From the NCBI GenBank assembly GCA_946902985.2, contig OX336389.2:172928704-172992703 (forward strand): DNA of 64,000 bases, written 5' to 3'. Both the position numbers and the translations under genes were made by a program. The notes under the pieces were generated by a model. It ran no database searches. It was not told where the DNA came from and saw only the letters and a list, made by a program, of their open reading frames with translations. This DNA is from Meconema thalassinum (taxonomy: Eukaryota; Arthropoda; Insecta; Orthoptera; Tettigoniidae). Positions 11,540-21,316 of this stretch are shown one piece after another. Position 1 is the stretch's first letter. Every line of letters starts with the position of its first letter.

Positions 11540-12549
11540 ATGCAACAACAACGTGACTTACCCGAAGGTATGGCATGGAGAGCCATAGGAAGGTTGGAAG
11601 CGGGACAGACTCAGAGGGAGGTGGCAGCAGCTATTGGAGTGTCCCAAAGTGTAATTTCTAGGACCTGGACGCGATTTCAGACAAAAGAATGCCAGGCCAA
11701 GATCGTCCACGGGTAACATCAGCAAGAGATGACCGGTTAACAGCCCTTCGAGACAGGAGGCTGAATGCAACTTAGCTGCAACGCACCCTCCAGGCGGCAA
11801 TAGGACGCGCAATATCAACACAAAAAGTCCGAAATCACCTTCGGGAAAGTGGCCTCTACGCACGGAGGCCTATGGTGTGTGTTCCATTAAAACCTCGCCA
11901 CCGTTTAGGCCGCAGAAACTGGGCGGAGGAACATCAGGATTGGCGTCGTAACGAATGGCGCCGGGTTCTGTTCACAGATGAGTCAAGATTTTGTGTTAAG
12001 CCGGACAATCGTCGTTCCCTCATCTGGAGAGAACGTGGAACTCGGAACAATCCCACTTATGAGCAGGAAACAGCATCATATCATGGTGGTGGACGAATGG
12101 TGTGGGCAGGAGTCAGTATAGGCGGACGTACGGACCTGTATGTCGTTCAGAATGGCGCATTGACTGCTCAGAGGTATCGAGACGAGATCCTTCGACCGTT
12201 TGTTGTGCCCTACGCTAGTGCGATAGGCGATGGGTTCATTCTGGTGGACGATAACGCACGTCCCCACAGAGCTGCACTGGTGGACAACATGCTTGATGAC
12301 GAGGGCATTGAACGAATGGAGTTGCCAGCTTGTTCACCGGACTTAAAGCCGATTGAGCATATTTGGGATGCACTTGGCAGACGCATTGCTTCCAGACCAG
12401 CACCTCCCACAACGGTTGCCGAGCTGGATATCGCACTCATGGAAGAATGGCCAAATATCCCTCAAGAGCTGATTGATAATCTCATACTGTCCATACCACG
12501 CAGGTGTGCAACTGTCCTGGCCGTCCGAGGTGATCACACACCATATTAG
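11540..12549 (+). pseudogene. Tc1-like transposase (DD34E), N-terminal part broken
   Basis: The ATG at 11540 begins a helix-turn-helix region ('GQTQREVAAAIGVSQSVISR') that binds the inverted repeats. The reading frame is then lost in about 11690-11870, where a TAG and at least one frameshift occur. The frame 11872-12549 (225 residues) is intact and holds the whole catalytic core: 'FTDESRF' (first Asp), 'LVDDNARPHRA' (second Asp) and 'PDLKPIEHIWD' (Glu). I count exactly 34 residues between the second Asp and the Glu, which places it in the DD34E Tc1-like group. The core looks well preserved, so the breaks are probably fairly young or the ends are maintained by other copies. Confidence 0.9.
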
Positions 12550-12762
12550 AGGGCAACGAGAATGACTGTTTCACTATTATGGTAGCCCCATGGTGCCTCG
12601 CTCGAAGTAAACGCCATGTAAACCTCCAGTAAAGAGTTGAGACAGCACAATATAGTACTGTAGCACACACAAATTACAATTGTAACCGATCTCTGAATAA
12701 AAGACATTACCATATGTATCCTGTTTATGATATCTCACCTGATCCCCTAATTGCTTTGACCA

Positions 12763-13029
12763 GTCAAGTTGTGTACATTGTGGACCATTCTTCCCATATA
12801 TATGTAATGTAATTTATTCCTGCCAAATGTGCAAAACAATTGTTTTCATCTTACGGAAGACTTCGTCAAGTCCTTGTAAATGTGCAGGATCAGCTTTAGC
12901 TTAGTTAACGGTACTAAAGTAGTTTGAAATGCGGTACCTATGTCCATAATTTTCCTATGCTAACATTTGCAGAGGATGCATGCAGCTGCCTCATTCATTC
13001 AAGTACTTCAAGTGCAGTATTAAAGATAG
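12763..13029. other. Unassigned sequence
   Basis: About 270 bases between the Tc1 element and dispersed repeat I. Nothing recognised. Confidence 0.5.
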
Positions 13030-13115
13030 GTTGGTTCCTTAGTTTAGGGGCTGTGACAACGCGGTCATGTAGCCCCATGTACTTTGGGTGTGTGTAGAAT
13101 CTGTCTGATAACCGG
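13030..13115 (+). repeat. Dispersed repeat I, copy 2
   Basis: Matches the reverse complement of 303-392 (GGTTGGTTCCT, TTAGGGGCTG, GTCTGATAACCGG). Confidence 0.65.
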
Positions 13116-13187
13116 AGTATTAAAGATACAAAGTGACTTGTGATCGAAGCACCCAGGTTTGGACCCTGGTCCTATTTTGACATACAG

Positions 13188-13378
13188 GGGCGTGGTGGCG
13201 CAGCGGTCAAGCTGTATGCCTCTCACCAAGGTGGACCGGGTTCGATTCCCGGTCAATGCATGTGAGATTTTCGATGTGAAATGCCATGTCCTGTGGTTCG
13301 GATTCCACGTAAAACGGAGGTCCCGTGGCTTATGATCGGGAGATTAACGGTCACGTTAAACTACAAGCTTCCTTTTAA
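13188..13378 (+). repeat. SINE family A, copy 2, with 13-bp TSD
   Basis: The tRNA-like head (TGGCGCAGCGGT and GGTTCGATTCC) and body match the copy at 4644-4830. Perfect flanking repeats TTTTGACATACAG (13175-13187 and 13379-13391) fix both ends. Variable long TSDs show target-primed retroposition, presumably by a resident LINE. Confidence 0.92.
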
Positions 13379-13391
13379 TTTTGACATACAG

Positions 13392-14670
13392 TACACTCTG
13401 CATCGCTGTGGCATCTGGTGACATATGGGTCAGGGAATAAGGTAAGAATTGGTACAATCCTAGGCATCGGTGAAAAGATAGAAATGAAGTCGACAAAGAA
13501 TGTTTGTTGGCTCTAGAAATGTATGTTAATAATGTTTGTGTACTTGCTAGAAGATATTAATACAGATACACTCCAGAAAAATAATAGCAGGCTTTATTAA
13601 CTACTTTGAATGTTATCTTCCCTCTGGTTCTCTATAATGCTTAGCCTAAGCCTGCAAGGTGTAGGCCTACTTCATTGTTGTATGTAAAAGCCTAGGAGTA
13701 CAGTAGGAAAACATTCAGTATTGTACGTTAGTCTGTAGCTCTTTCGAGTGGTGCTTCATTGTAGGTTTCAGTCTTAATGTGTTAGTAATCATCATTTTAT
13801 GCATGCAGCATGTCCAATTGTACCTCCCTAGATGATGGTGGAGCCAATACCCTTTCTTTTGGTAAATAATGCAGGATTTGTACGAATAGTTCCTCCCCAC
13901 TCAATCGATGCATTGAAAGGACATTGCAGTTTTCACTGTAGGGATTACAACCCCCAAATGGGCAGTTGAATATAAATGACAATTCCTGCAATTGTATTGC
14001 ATTGGCGAGCATACACATAACCATGTTAAAATAGGTGCATATAATGTGAAAGATTACAATAACTCAAGAAGTAAACTGATACTGCCATGGCATATTGTTA
14101 TCACTACTGATAGTATTTAATAAGAGCAGTATTTTTTCCCCCCAGAAATATCTAGTGTCAAGCATGTTATGAAATTTCTGTGGTCTGCTTGAATCCAGTC
14201 ACGTTGAAACATAATGCAAGTATCACTAAGGTAAAGAATCTGTGTGAGCTCCATTTGATCACAACGTTGCTCATGGTGGGATAGTGGATCTGTTGTCAGC
14301 TATATGGCAGCGAACATTATTTTGTGTTCTGCTGTCAATCTCCTGCTCGTCATTTTCTGCAGCCTGCTGTGGGCCAAGATGAAGCAAATGAAAGATTGAC
14401 GAGCCAAATCTATAATGGGTTCTTTACAGTCTCACTGGTCCCCGTGGGTGAATGACGGTTTGTAGTTCCAGTATGAAAGGCTACCATGTGCTTAGCTCCC
14501 CTATACCTTGTAGACACACTACTCCCTAGTCTTGCCCATTAGATACATAATTTTCTGTTAATTGTGTTTATTACACTCAGTAATTTAATTTTTTTCAACC
14601 CTCCAGTTTAAGGAAATTCCTCCACATAATTGTCAGAGTATGGGTCAGCACGACAAGGACATCAAGCTCA
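13392..14670. other. Unassigned sequence
   Basis: No repeat family, RNA gene or plausible protein recognised in about 1.3 kb. Short open frames lack motifs. Confidence 0.5.
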
Positions 14671-14674
14671 ACCG

Positions 14675-15125
14675 TCTGTATATTAATCTGACGTGCTCGA
14701 GTATTTCAAAGTCACGATTTTTCTTTTTGCTTTTTCAAAAATCAACCACGAGTTTTGGTCGCGTCCAAATCGTCAGTCTTTTGAATATGAGCTCTTTTAG
14801 GGGTTACTTAACATCCCTTATGAATATCTGACGCGCTCGAATAAATTTCTTTTTTTTTCCAATTTTCAACCCCTTCGTACGACCACCCCCACCATGCAAA
14901 CCGGCAGATTAATATTCCTCCGTTATCAGAAACACGTCGGGCACATACACTATTGATATCTGAAGCGCCTAAGTATTTTTATTTTTGAATATCTGTACAC
15001 GCCCCCCCCCCCCCCACACACACACCACCAGTGAAAGGGTATACATCATACCTTTTTCTTCTTGTTAGCATCTCTAATCTTCACAATCCAAAGGGTCCCC
15101 ACGACGCTCGAGTAAATCCCCATTT
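14675..15125 (+). repeat. Degenerate repeat, period about 135-145 bp
   Basis: A word of the type 'atctgacgcgctcgaataaat' recurs, diverged, near 14682, 14824, 14956 and 15103. The spacing suggests four decayed tandem units. A C-homopolymer and CA run (15001-15025) lies inside. Confidence 0.4.
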
Positions 15126-15159
15126 AGCCTCTTGGGCTCTCTTACTAATATGGACCAAG

Positions 15160-16018
15160 TATTCCTATTCCACCACCTAAGGCATTGGCAGAGAGTAGCA
15201 GCAGTACTGCACACACATGGAGTTCAGAAGATGACCTATATTTTCCTCCTGACTTAGACGATGACAAGCCACTTCCTTTGAGTCAGTCTAAATTAAATGA
15301 TTTGGTACTCGACTTGGGCCTCACCGAAGATTACAGTGAACTTTAAGGCTTATGATTGGGACAAGACAGTCTTTCAGGACCAGAAACAACCTTATCCTGG
15401 TACACACATTGTGAAGATTTTTTTTTAATTGTAAAGGAAGGCGAAATAGTGTATTGTTCTGGTATCTCCACCTTGAATCGTCGCCTACAAGCAGTTTATG
15501 AAGCAAAAGATTGTCTATTGTTCTATAAAAATCAAACATAATGAACACAAGCGGTGTGTGCAGTGATCTTGTGACAACAAGGAGGGTACACCAAATTTCC
15601 GTGCTTCCTATGTGAGTGGGACTCTGGAGCCAGAGAAAGATATTGGGAAATTGCAGCATGGCCGAAAAGAAACAATTAGTACCACGGACAATTTTTTTTA
15701 TAAATCTCCTGCTAATTGACTCACGAAACATTGCATATCAAATTAGGGATAATGAAACAAATTGTCAAAGCTTAGAAACAAAGTGGTCCCTCCTTCCAAT
15801 AACTCAAATAATCTTCGTAAAACATGTAAATACTGTAAGAAAAAATGTAGATATAAATTGTGCCAGTGAAGCATGAAATAGTCTATGTATGTGGGACTTG
15901 CCCTTTTCCACTAGGCCTTGCATACTTCCAGTATGATTCATGGTAAATAAATAATAAATAAATAATAATAACTTATTGAGAAATTTTCATGTTGTCCGAA
16001 TCAAAAGTGAGAGAGAGA
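15160..16018 (+). pseudogene. Relic of an arthropod hypothetical-protein family, N-terminal half
   Basis: In broken frames this stretch encodes 'LPLSQSKLNDLVLDLGL', then 'LSGPETTLSWYTH', then 'GEIVYCSGI', then, degraded, a 'CEWDS'-like region. I recognise this order from a multi-copy family of uncharacterised proteins found across arthropod genomes, without an assigned function. The matching C-terminal half lies at 36044-36410. hAT element A separates the two. The frame resumes across the insertion: the bases before 16019 encode 'RIKSERERVF' and those after 36043 encode 'DLPTHKG'. Stops and shifts throughout make it dead. Family assignment is from memory, so moderate confidence. Confidence 0.6.
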
Positions 16019-16568
16019 GTGTTTTTCAGTGTTGGAGAGCAATGCGTTACTTGTAACGTCGTAACTAGTAAGTTACCTTTTACGGTAACGTTACTTTTCA
16101 AAATAACTGTAACACCATTACTCTTAAGACTATCGAAAACGTTCGTTACTTCTTGAAGATAAAGCCTTCAGTTTTCAACACCACGTGGGAATGGAACCAA
16201 CAATTTCTCATTATGAACCAGCCCATTTCTATATTCAATACAAACAACAACCATAAACGAACCGTGAATTAATAATGGATTTGAAAGGCTCTAGTACCTA
16301 CGCCTATCTGTTCCCTTTATGTACGCCTGCACTGGTGCCATAAACGTTCCAAATGCTTTTTGAGCCGCAATAATTCTGACATGTAGGGCCTATCTGGGTA
16401 GACCATTTACTTGGAGGCCTGAGAATAGAAAACTTACCACAATCTTCTGCAATATAGATCTGACCTCTCTAAAAGGTCTGTATGACATCAGGGCCGACCC
16501 TTAATCAGGGTTTATGAACCATTCTCGGTATAAGACTTGCAAAATAACTTCTGTAGCAGCTATATTTC

Positions 16569-17184
16569 CATGGTGGCCACTCAAATCGGTCAACGATTTT
16601 CCAGGAGGTTTCCAGGAATTTTCCAGGAGTAATTCTCATATTTTCCAGATTTAAAAATTAGCGCGAGTCCTGGGGGGGCTTTATTGGTTGCCTACTTCAA
16701 GACCAAAATAAAGCAGTTGTGTTTGGTTTACTTATACAAATGTTGACAAAAATTAGTGGTGATTGAGTTATTGATGATTTAATTAAATGATTTAATTGTG
16801 GTTTAATAAAAGCCTTTGTGACTCAAATATCCGCTTAAAAAATAGAGAAGTATGCCGCCTACAATTTTACTGCGATGAAGTTGTCTATACTCAATATGTT
16901 TTACAAAAATACTATCGCGTGTTTTCCCACACAGAAACAGGTAGCCTGAGGAAATTTCTATCGTTAACGATCGAGTTTTCACCCAAAACCGCAGCGGGAT
17001 TATGATTTAAGATGGAAAGATTTTTATAATTAATTAACAACGGCCATTTTCCAGGAGTTTTCATTTTTTGTCATTTTCCAGGCGTTTTCATTTTTGTTGT
17101 CATTTTCCAGGAGTTTTCCAGACCTAATAAATATCCAGGAGTTTTCCAGGATTTCCAGGTTTTCCAGGAGTAGTGGCCACCATG
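16569..17184. mobile_element. 616-bp MITE with TTTCCAGG subterminal repeats
   Basis: A perfect 13-bp inverted repeat, CATGGTGGCCACT, forms the ends (16569-16581 and 17172-17184). Flanking TATTTC (16563-16568 and 17185-17190) is a possible TSD of at least 6 bp. The subterminal zones carry about a dozen direct copies of TTTCCAGG(A), about four at the left and eight at the right. That looks like clustered transposase-binding sites. Superfamily unresolved. Confidence 0.8.
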
Positions 17185-17984
17185 TATTTCGGACATTTTT
17201 CTGTAGTCAATTCTGAGAAACATATCAGCATGAGAACAAAAAGCAACATTTTATTACTTACTTCCGGCCTGTTTGAAAAGTTTGGGGAAGGGGAAGAATT
17301 GGAACCAAACCTCTGTCATATTTTATGATGTAGGCTACGCCAAATGTCTTGTCAAAAATCATCCGTGGGTTATTACTTTAAGTTAAAACGTGTTTGTGTC
17401 TCGAGCAGTGGCGGCCGGTAATTAGGTTGCAGTGTTGCACAACGACCAGATTAATTCAAATAAAACTATTAATAGGCCTACTGTAAGAATATTTTTAGTA
17501 ATGAAAGCTGTGCGTTTCCTTTTCTATGTATAGGAATTCATAATTTTGTTCTTTAATCATTCAGAAAATCCATCCAGTAGTAAGTTACAGTGAACTGTTT
17601 TAGAAAGTGAAGCGTGCCAACCAACTAGGAGCACTCGTTCGTTTGGTCGTTGCCAGGCCCAAGCACCAACCAGATCTCAATAGTGAAGGGTATGGCAGAG
17701 ATTCTAGACCGAGTAAGTCCTATCCCAACAGTTAACTCAGCTGGTCGTTGCCCACTGATTGCAACAAGGGAGCTGAGGGGCGTACGGAGACATCCGTGAT
17801 GCTCCGTCAACTGCCGATACCATGTCTTGCTATGTAATGTGCGCGTTCTTTCTCGACCTCGTATATACTTAACTAACGTTGTTCTTTTCTCGTAATGGTT
17901 TCCATGTAGACTAACTTATAATCCATTTAATCCGATGGCAATTTCATGTTCTCTGTAATGCGACATTCGTGATGAATGAGGTAC

Positions 17985-20299
17985 TGTCCCCGATAATCCG
18001 GATAGTAGGCTGTCAGAAATCCGCCCCCTCAATCGGATTGCCAATAATCGATTGCACCGGCACAGCTACATCAATGAAAATGGCACTGACAGATACTACC
18101 GTGATTAGAGCACAGTAGTTAACATGAAATTATTGTGGAACACACCAAAATATACGGGGGTTCATACTTACCTTTTACTTACCTATTCAATTTAATCTCG
18201 GGTCTGGGTTTTCAACTGGATCACTTAATAGTATGCCCTCACAATAACCTCCACCACGATATTTAAAATGAACCAAGTCGGAGACCAGAAAATTTAAACT
18301 GCACAATAATTTATTTCACATAAAGAAAAAAATAATATTTTAACAAAATTTAACAACAAAATAGTTATGGCTGTCTGAAGCCATTGTCAATGCAACCATG
18401 TCCTCCTGTAGGACTGTAGACTTCACATACAAAAATTCAGCTTTCTCTAGCTCAAAAGAACGTAATAATAACAACAATGCACATTGGAATGGATAAGGGA
18501 GCTGGGACGAGACATATAGCATTTGTTTCCTTGTTCATGAACTTCATAATTTAGTTCATTGACACACATTTATTAATAACCGCAAGGCCGCTAAGTAGTT
18601 GACCTTGACCTCCACCATTCAGTTATCTGGCCACCTGCAATACACCCTATGCAGTGTTGCATGCTTGCTTCGTCAAATGGACGCAGCTGCCTAACCAGTG
18701 TCACCATATGCTGGCCAACGCAGAGTCTAGCTCTCATTCAAAACAATTTAAATGCTCACATCTCACTAAAATGGCTCAAATAAATCAAGAAACGTTCACG
18801 GCTACCTTATCTGTTGGATTGAAGTTCTAGAAGAAAATTTCAAAGAAGACTGCTGCTGGTTCCATTTCACCACAGGATAGATGTGCACCGACCTCGAACC
18901 TGGAACCTGCGCCCTCGGAGAATAGAACAGCTTCCTCCTCCGGAAATCGCACTGCTCCGTGTAGACGATAGACATCCTTCTGGCAAAACTCTTCTTTGTG
19001 TGCTGGGAAAAACCCTTGCCACTCTTGAAAGTTCCCTGAAGTTCTTGTAGCAATCAGCCATGAAGTTCATTGCAAATATTTCCGCAGAAATGTTCATAAT
19101 TGTGGAGTATGAATTTATTTCCACTGCCATTTGATGTAATTCAGCGATGGATTACGATGCATGAGTGTAGCTGAATGTTCACTACATGCTCGTCTTTGTA
19201 GAATGACGATTATCGAAGCTCCATGTTGCTACTTCACACTACTGATGTATGTCCCAATTGCATTAAAGTTTTAGTCTTCCATCTCCACTTCCATTATAAT
19301 GTTAGTCGAAAGTACTGCCAGATTGTATAGTTCCATTGTAGAATGTAGCGTTGTATCACCAAATGTAATCTTCAGTATCACGGTTGCAATACACGTGGCT
19401 GCCGTAGCGTAGAATGTGGTAGTAAAAGTGCTTCTCAGGATTCGAGAAAAACACTTTTCTCTGCAGTCTTTAAATGCGAATATCTTCTGAAGTATTATAA
19501 TGAAAAAGTTCAACTTTCGCACACGCCTCAATATTGTAATGCACTATTGAATTAGTATAAATGCAGTAGCTAATTCTTGATAGATACACTTGTAGAATCG
19601 TTTATGTGTGCGCTCCAACTTCGCCTAGTTTTAGTAACAGTAAAATTGCACTGCTGGATACCCAATACTGTTCGATGCGGTGGGCTCTGCCACGCTTGCT
19701 TATGACGATATGCTTGTTCTATCAGAACACGAAGTCAGACTATCAAGTCAGAATAAAACCACGAAGTGAGAAACTCCTCTCTGCTGTGCAAGGCCTTTTA
19801 TCAACTTTGGAGGGGCGTATCCATCCCTACCACAGCTTCTTCTTCCATCATTACTCGAAGTTCCAACTTTGGCTATTCTTGACGGATTTTCAGATTTCAA
19901 AAACATATAATTAATTTCTTCAAAATTCCAAATCAATGCCATAACTGAAAATAGTTTTTCACAATTCTGCATGCCAAAAGTTATTAAATATCGTAGTTTC
20001 AGTAATCTCCGTCTCCCTTCAAGCTATCATTCATTGGTTCGAGCCTCTCCTCCAATAGCGTAACTTCTTCCTCAGCACGTTTACTTGCTTCCCTGCGACT
20101 GCGTCGTAAATCTAAGATCCTTCTCGAACAAAATCGTGACGTCAGCAAGAATCTAAGCTCAGCCAGCCTACTTGCTCGAGCGTTGCGTCATCCACGCCTA
20201 CGTCATGAATATACACGTCACAACTATGACGGCCATAACTTTATTCACATATGCCAATACAGCCACCGTGGTCTCAGTATAATTCAATTTACGTGGGCA
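17985..20299 (-). repeat. LTR-1 (left, 3' LTR on the minus strand), 2315 bp
   Basis: It starts TGTCCCCGATAATCC and ends GTGGGCA on the plus strand. Diagnostic bases are A at 18002, C at 18545 and T at 20294. A minus-strand AATAAA lies near 18309, a candidate polyadenylation signal. Short open frames inside have no recognised motif and are not called as genes. Confidence 0.93.
20136..20232 (-). promoter_or_regulatory. Cluster of CRE-like TGACG motifs in the U3 end of the LTR
   Basis: Within the first 165 bases of U3 (minus strand) there is a perfect palindromic TGACGTCA (20137-20144). Further CGTCA/TGACG cores lie near 20186, 20201, 20216 and 20227. This is the motif bound by CREB/ATF-type factors. 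The same cluster recurs in the other two LTRs at +6247 and +12494. A promoter role is inferred from position only. Confidence 0.45.
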
Positions 20300-20314
20300 T
20301 TCTCCCTTCACCAC
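20300..20314 (-). promoter_or_regulatory. Polypurine tract, copy 1
   Basis: On the minus strand GTGGTGAAGGGAGAA abuts the 3' LTR, the expected plus-strand primer position. The second copy is at 26547-26561. Confidence 0.8.
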
Positions 20315-20390
20315 GTTTTAAAAACAGTTGCAAATTGTTTTTAAACTCTGTTACAAATATCTGAATTCACTTGAACACGAAATTGAATTA

Positions 20391-20556
20391 TTATTGGCTT
20401 ACTCTTGGATAATATTTCTTCAAGTTTCCAGCATTGAACCTGCCATATACGACATCATTCTCATCATCATAGAGTTCATAACAGTTGTTTCCATAAGCAT
20501 TCGTAATTCTGAACGGACCCATAAATACTATTCCAAACTTGGGATAGATTTTCTTA
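20391..20556 (-). pseudogene. Integrase C-terminal tail (GPY/F module), remnant 1
   Basis: About 54 codons before the TAA at 20391-20393 encode 'MGPFRITNAYGNNCYEL' and then 'RFNAGNLKKYYP'. That is the GPY/F module that ends Ty3/Gypsy integrases and contacts DNA. The rest of integrase, RNase H and reverse transcriptase is absent. The remnant is joined directly, out of frame, to the protease frame that stops at 20558. The junction near 20557-20560 is therefore an internal deletion. It cannot be functional alone. Confidence 0.85.
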
Positions 20557-20557
20557 C

Positions 20558-21316
20558 TCACGTCAGCCTTATCTTATACTTATAGTCTTTAATCAATCCA
20601 GGCTTTTCATCAAATATATCTTGGAATTCTTTTATCAAATCCTCAAATTCCCCCTGAATTTCTTCAAATCCTTCAGTTTTTCTACTGGGTATTTCTGTTA
20701 GATTCTCCACTTCATTGATAATGGTATTTAAAGTCTCTTCCCTAAGGTCTATCTCCAGACTGTTTTTCACGTCCTGTTCTTCGATCTCTTCTGTGATCAT
20801 GTACCCATCATTAAAGCTAATAATCCTATTCTTCATATCAATAATGGCTCCAACTTTCGATATAAAATCGATTCCTAGCACAATGTCGAAATGGATCTTG
20901 TTCACCACAATAAAGATCTGTTCATAATTCCTTCCATTAATTTCAAAGTTCAACAACACTTGGATCTTGCATTTCACTGCCTTGTCTTGGAAAATTCCTC
21001 TCACTTTGACGGTAGAAGCAGGTAAAACTGTCATGTTTTCTCCCTTTAATAGACTTTGATAGCATTCATCAGAAATGATAGAAATAATTGCGCCGGTATC
21101 CATAAGAGCTTTGTACTGTTGGCCATCTATCAGTACAGAAATAATAGGTAAGGCACAAGGTCTTTCCTCTTTGACGATTCCTCTCTCTTCTAATAAATCC
21201 TCATCAGTTACTTCGTAAATTTCATTGATAGTAATTATGTGTGGTGTGGCAATGTATTCATTGTTTCTCACTTTCGTTGAGAAATCGGCGTTTTGTTTCT
21301 GTGTTACCATTTTCAA
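20558..21316 (-). CDS. Retroviral-type aspartic protease with truncated Pol, copy 1
   Basis: The protein (252 residues from the first ATG) is the start of Pol. Residues about 54-165 form a retropepsin: 'ALMDTGAIISIIS' holds the active-site DTGA and 'FDIVLGIDFI' is the second conserved strand motif. It would cleave Gag and Pol in the particle as a dimer. The tail 'DIFDEKPGLIKDYKYKIRLT' matches the linker that leads into reverse transcriptase in Gypsy elements, then a stop follows at the deletion junction. The frame overlaps the end of gag by 59 bases and lies +1 relative to it, so expression may need frameshifting or reinitiation. The protease itself looks intact. Confidence 0.9.
   Translation of the reverse strand: MKMVTQKQNADFSTKVRNNEYIATPHIITINEIYEVTDEDLLEERGIVKEERPCALPIISVLIDGQQYKALMDTGAIISIISDECYQSLLKGENMTVLPASTVKVRGIFQDKAVKCKIQVLLNFEINGRNYEQIFIVVNKIHFDIVLGIDFISKVGAIIDMKNRIISFNDGYMITEEIEEQDVKNSLEIDLREETLNTIINEVENLTEIPSRKTEGFEEIQGEFEDLIKEFQDIFDEKPGLIKDYKYKIRLT

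Larger units (their letters stand above)
11081..12762 (+). mobile_element. Tc1-like DNA transposon
   Basis: The inverted repeats are 'caattaggggatcaggtgag' at the right end (minus strand, about 12734-12757) and a split counterpart at the left (11081-11097 and 11152-11180). The outer few bases differ in length between the ends, so the outer limits are approximate. TA occurs beside both ends, as expected for Tc1/mariner. It carries the transposase pseudogene 11540-12549. Confidence 0.8.

Noticed and set aside
18340..19914. Several 60-102-codon frames inside each LTR
   Set aside because: They recur in all three LTRs because the LTRs are near identical, occur on both strands, and show no domain or coding bias.
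20558..21316. Protease frame as a domesticated host aspartic protease
   Set aside because: It lies between LTRs with Gag, a polypurine tract and an integrase remnant, so it is an element gene.
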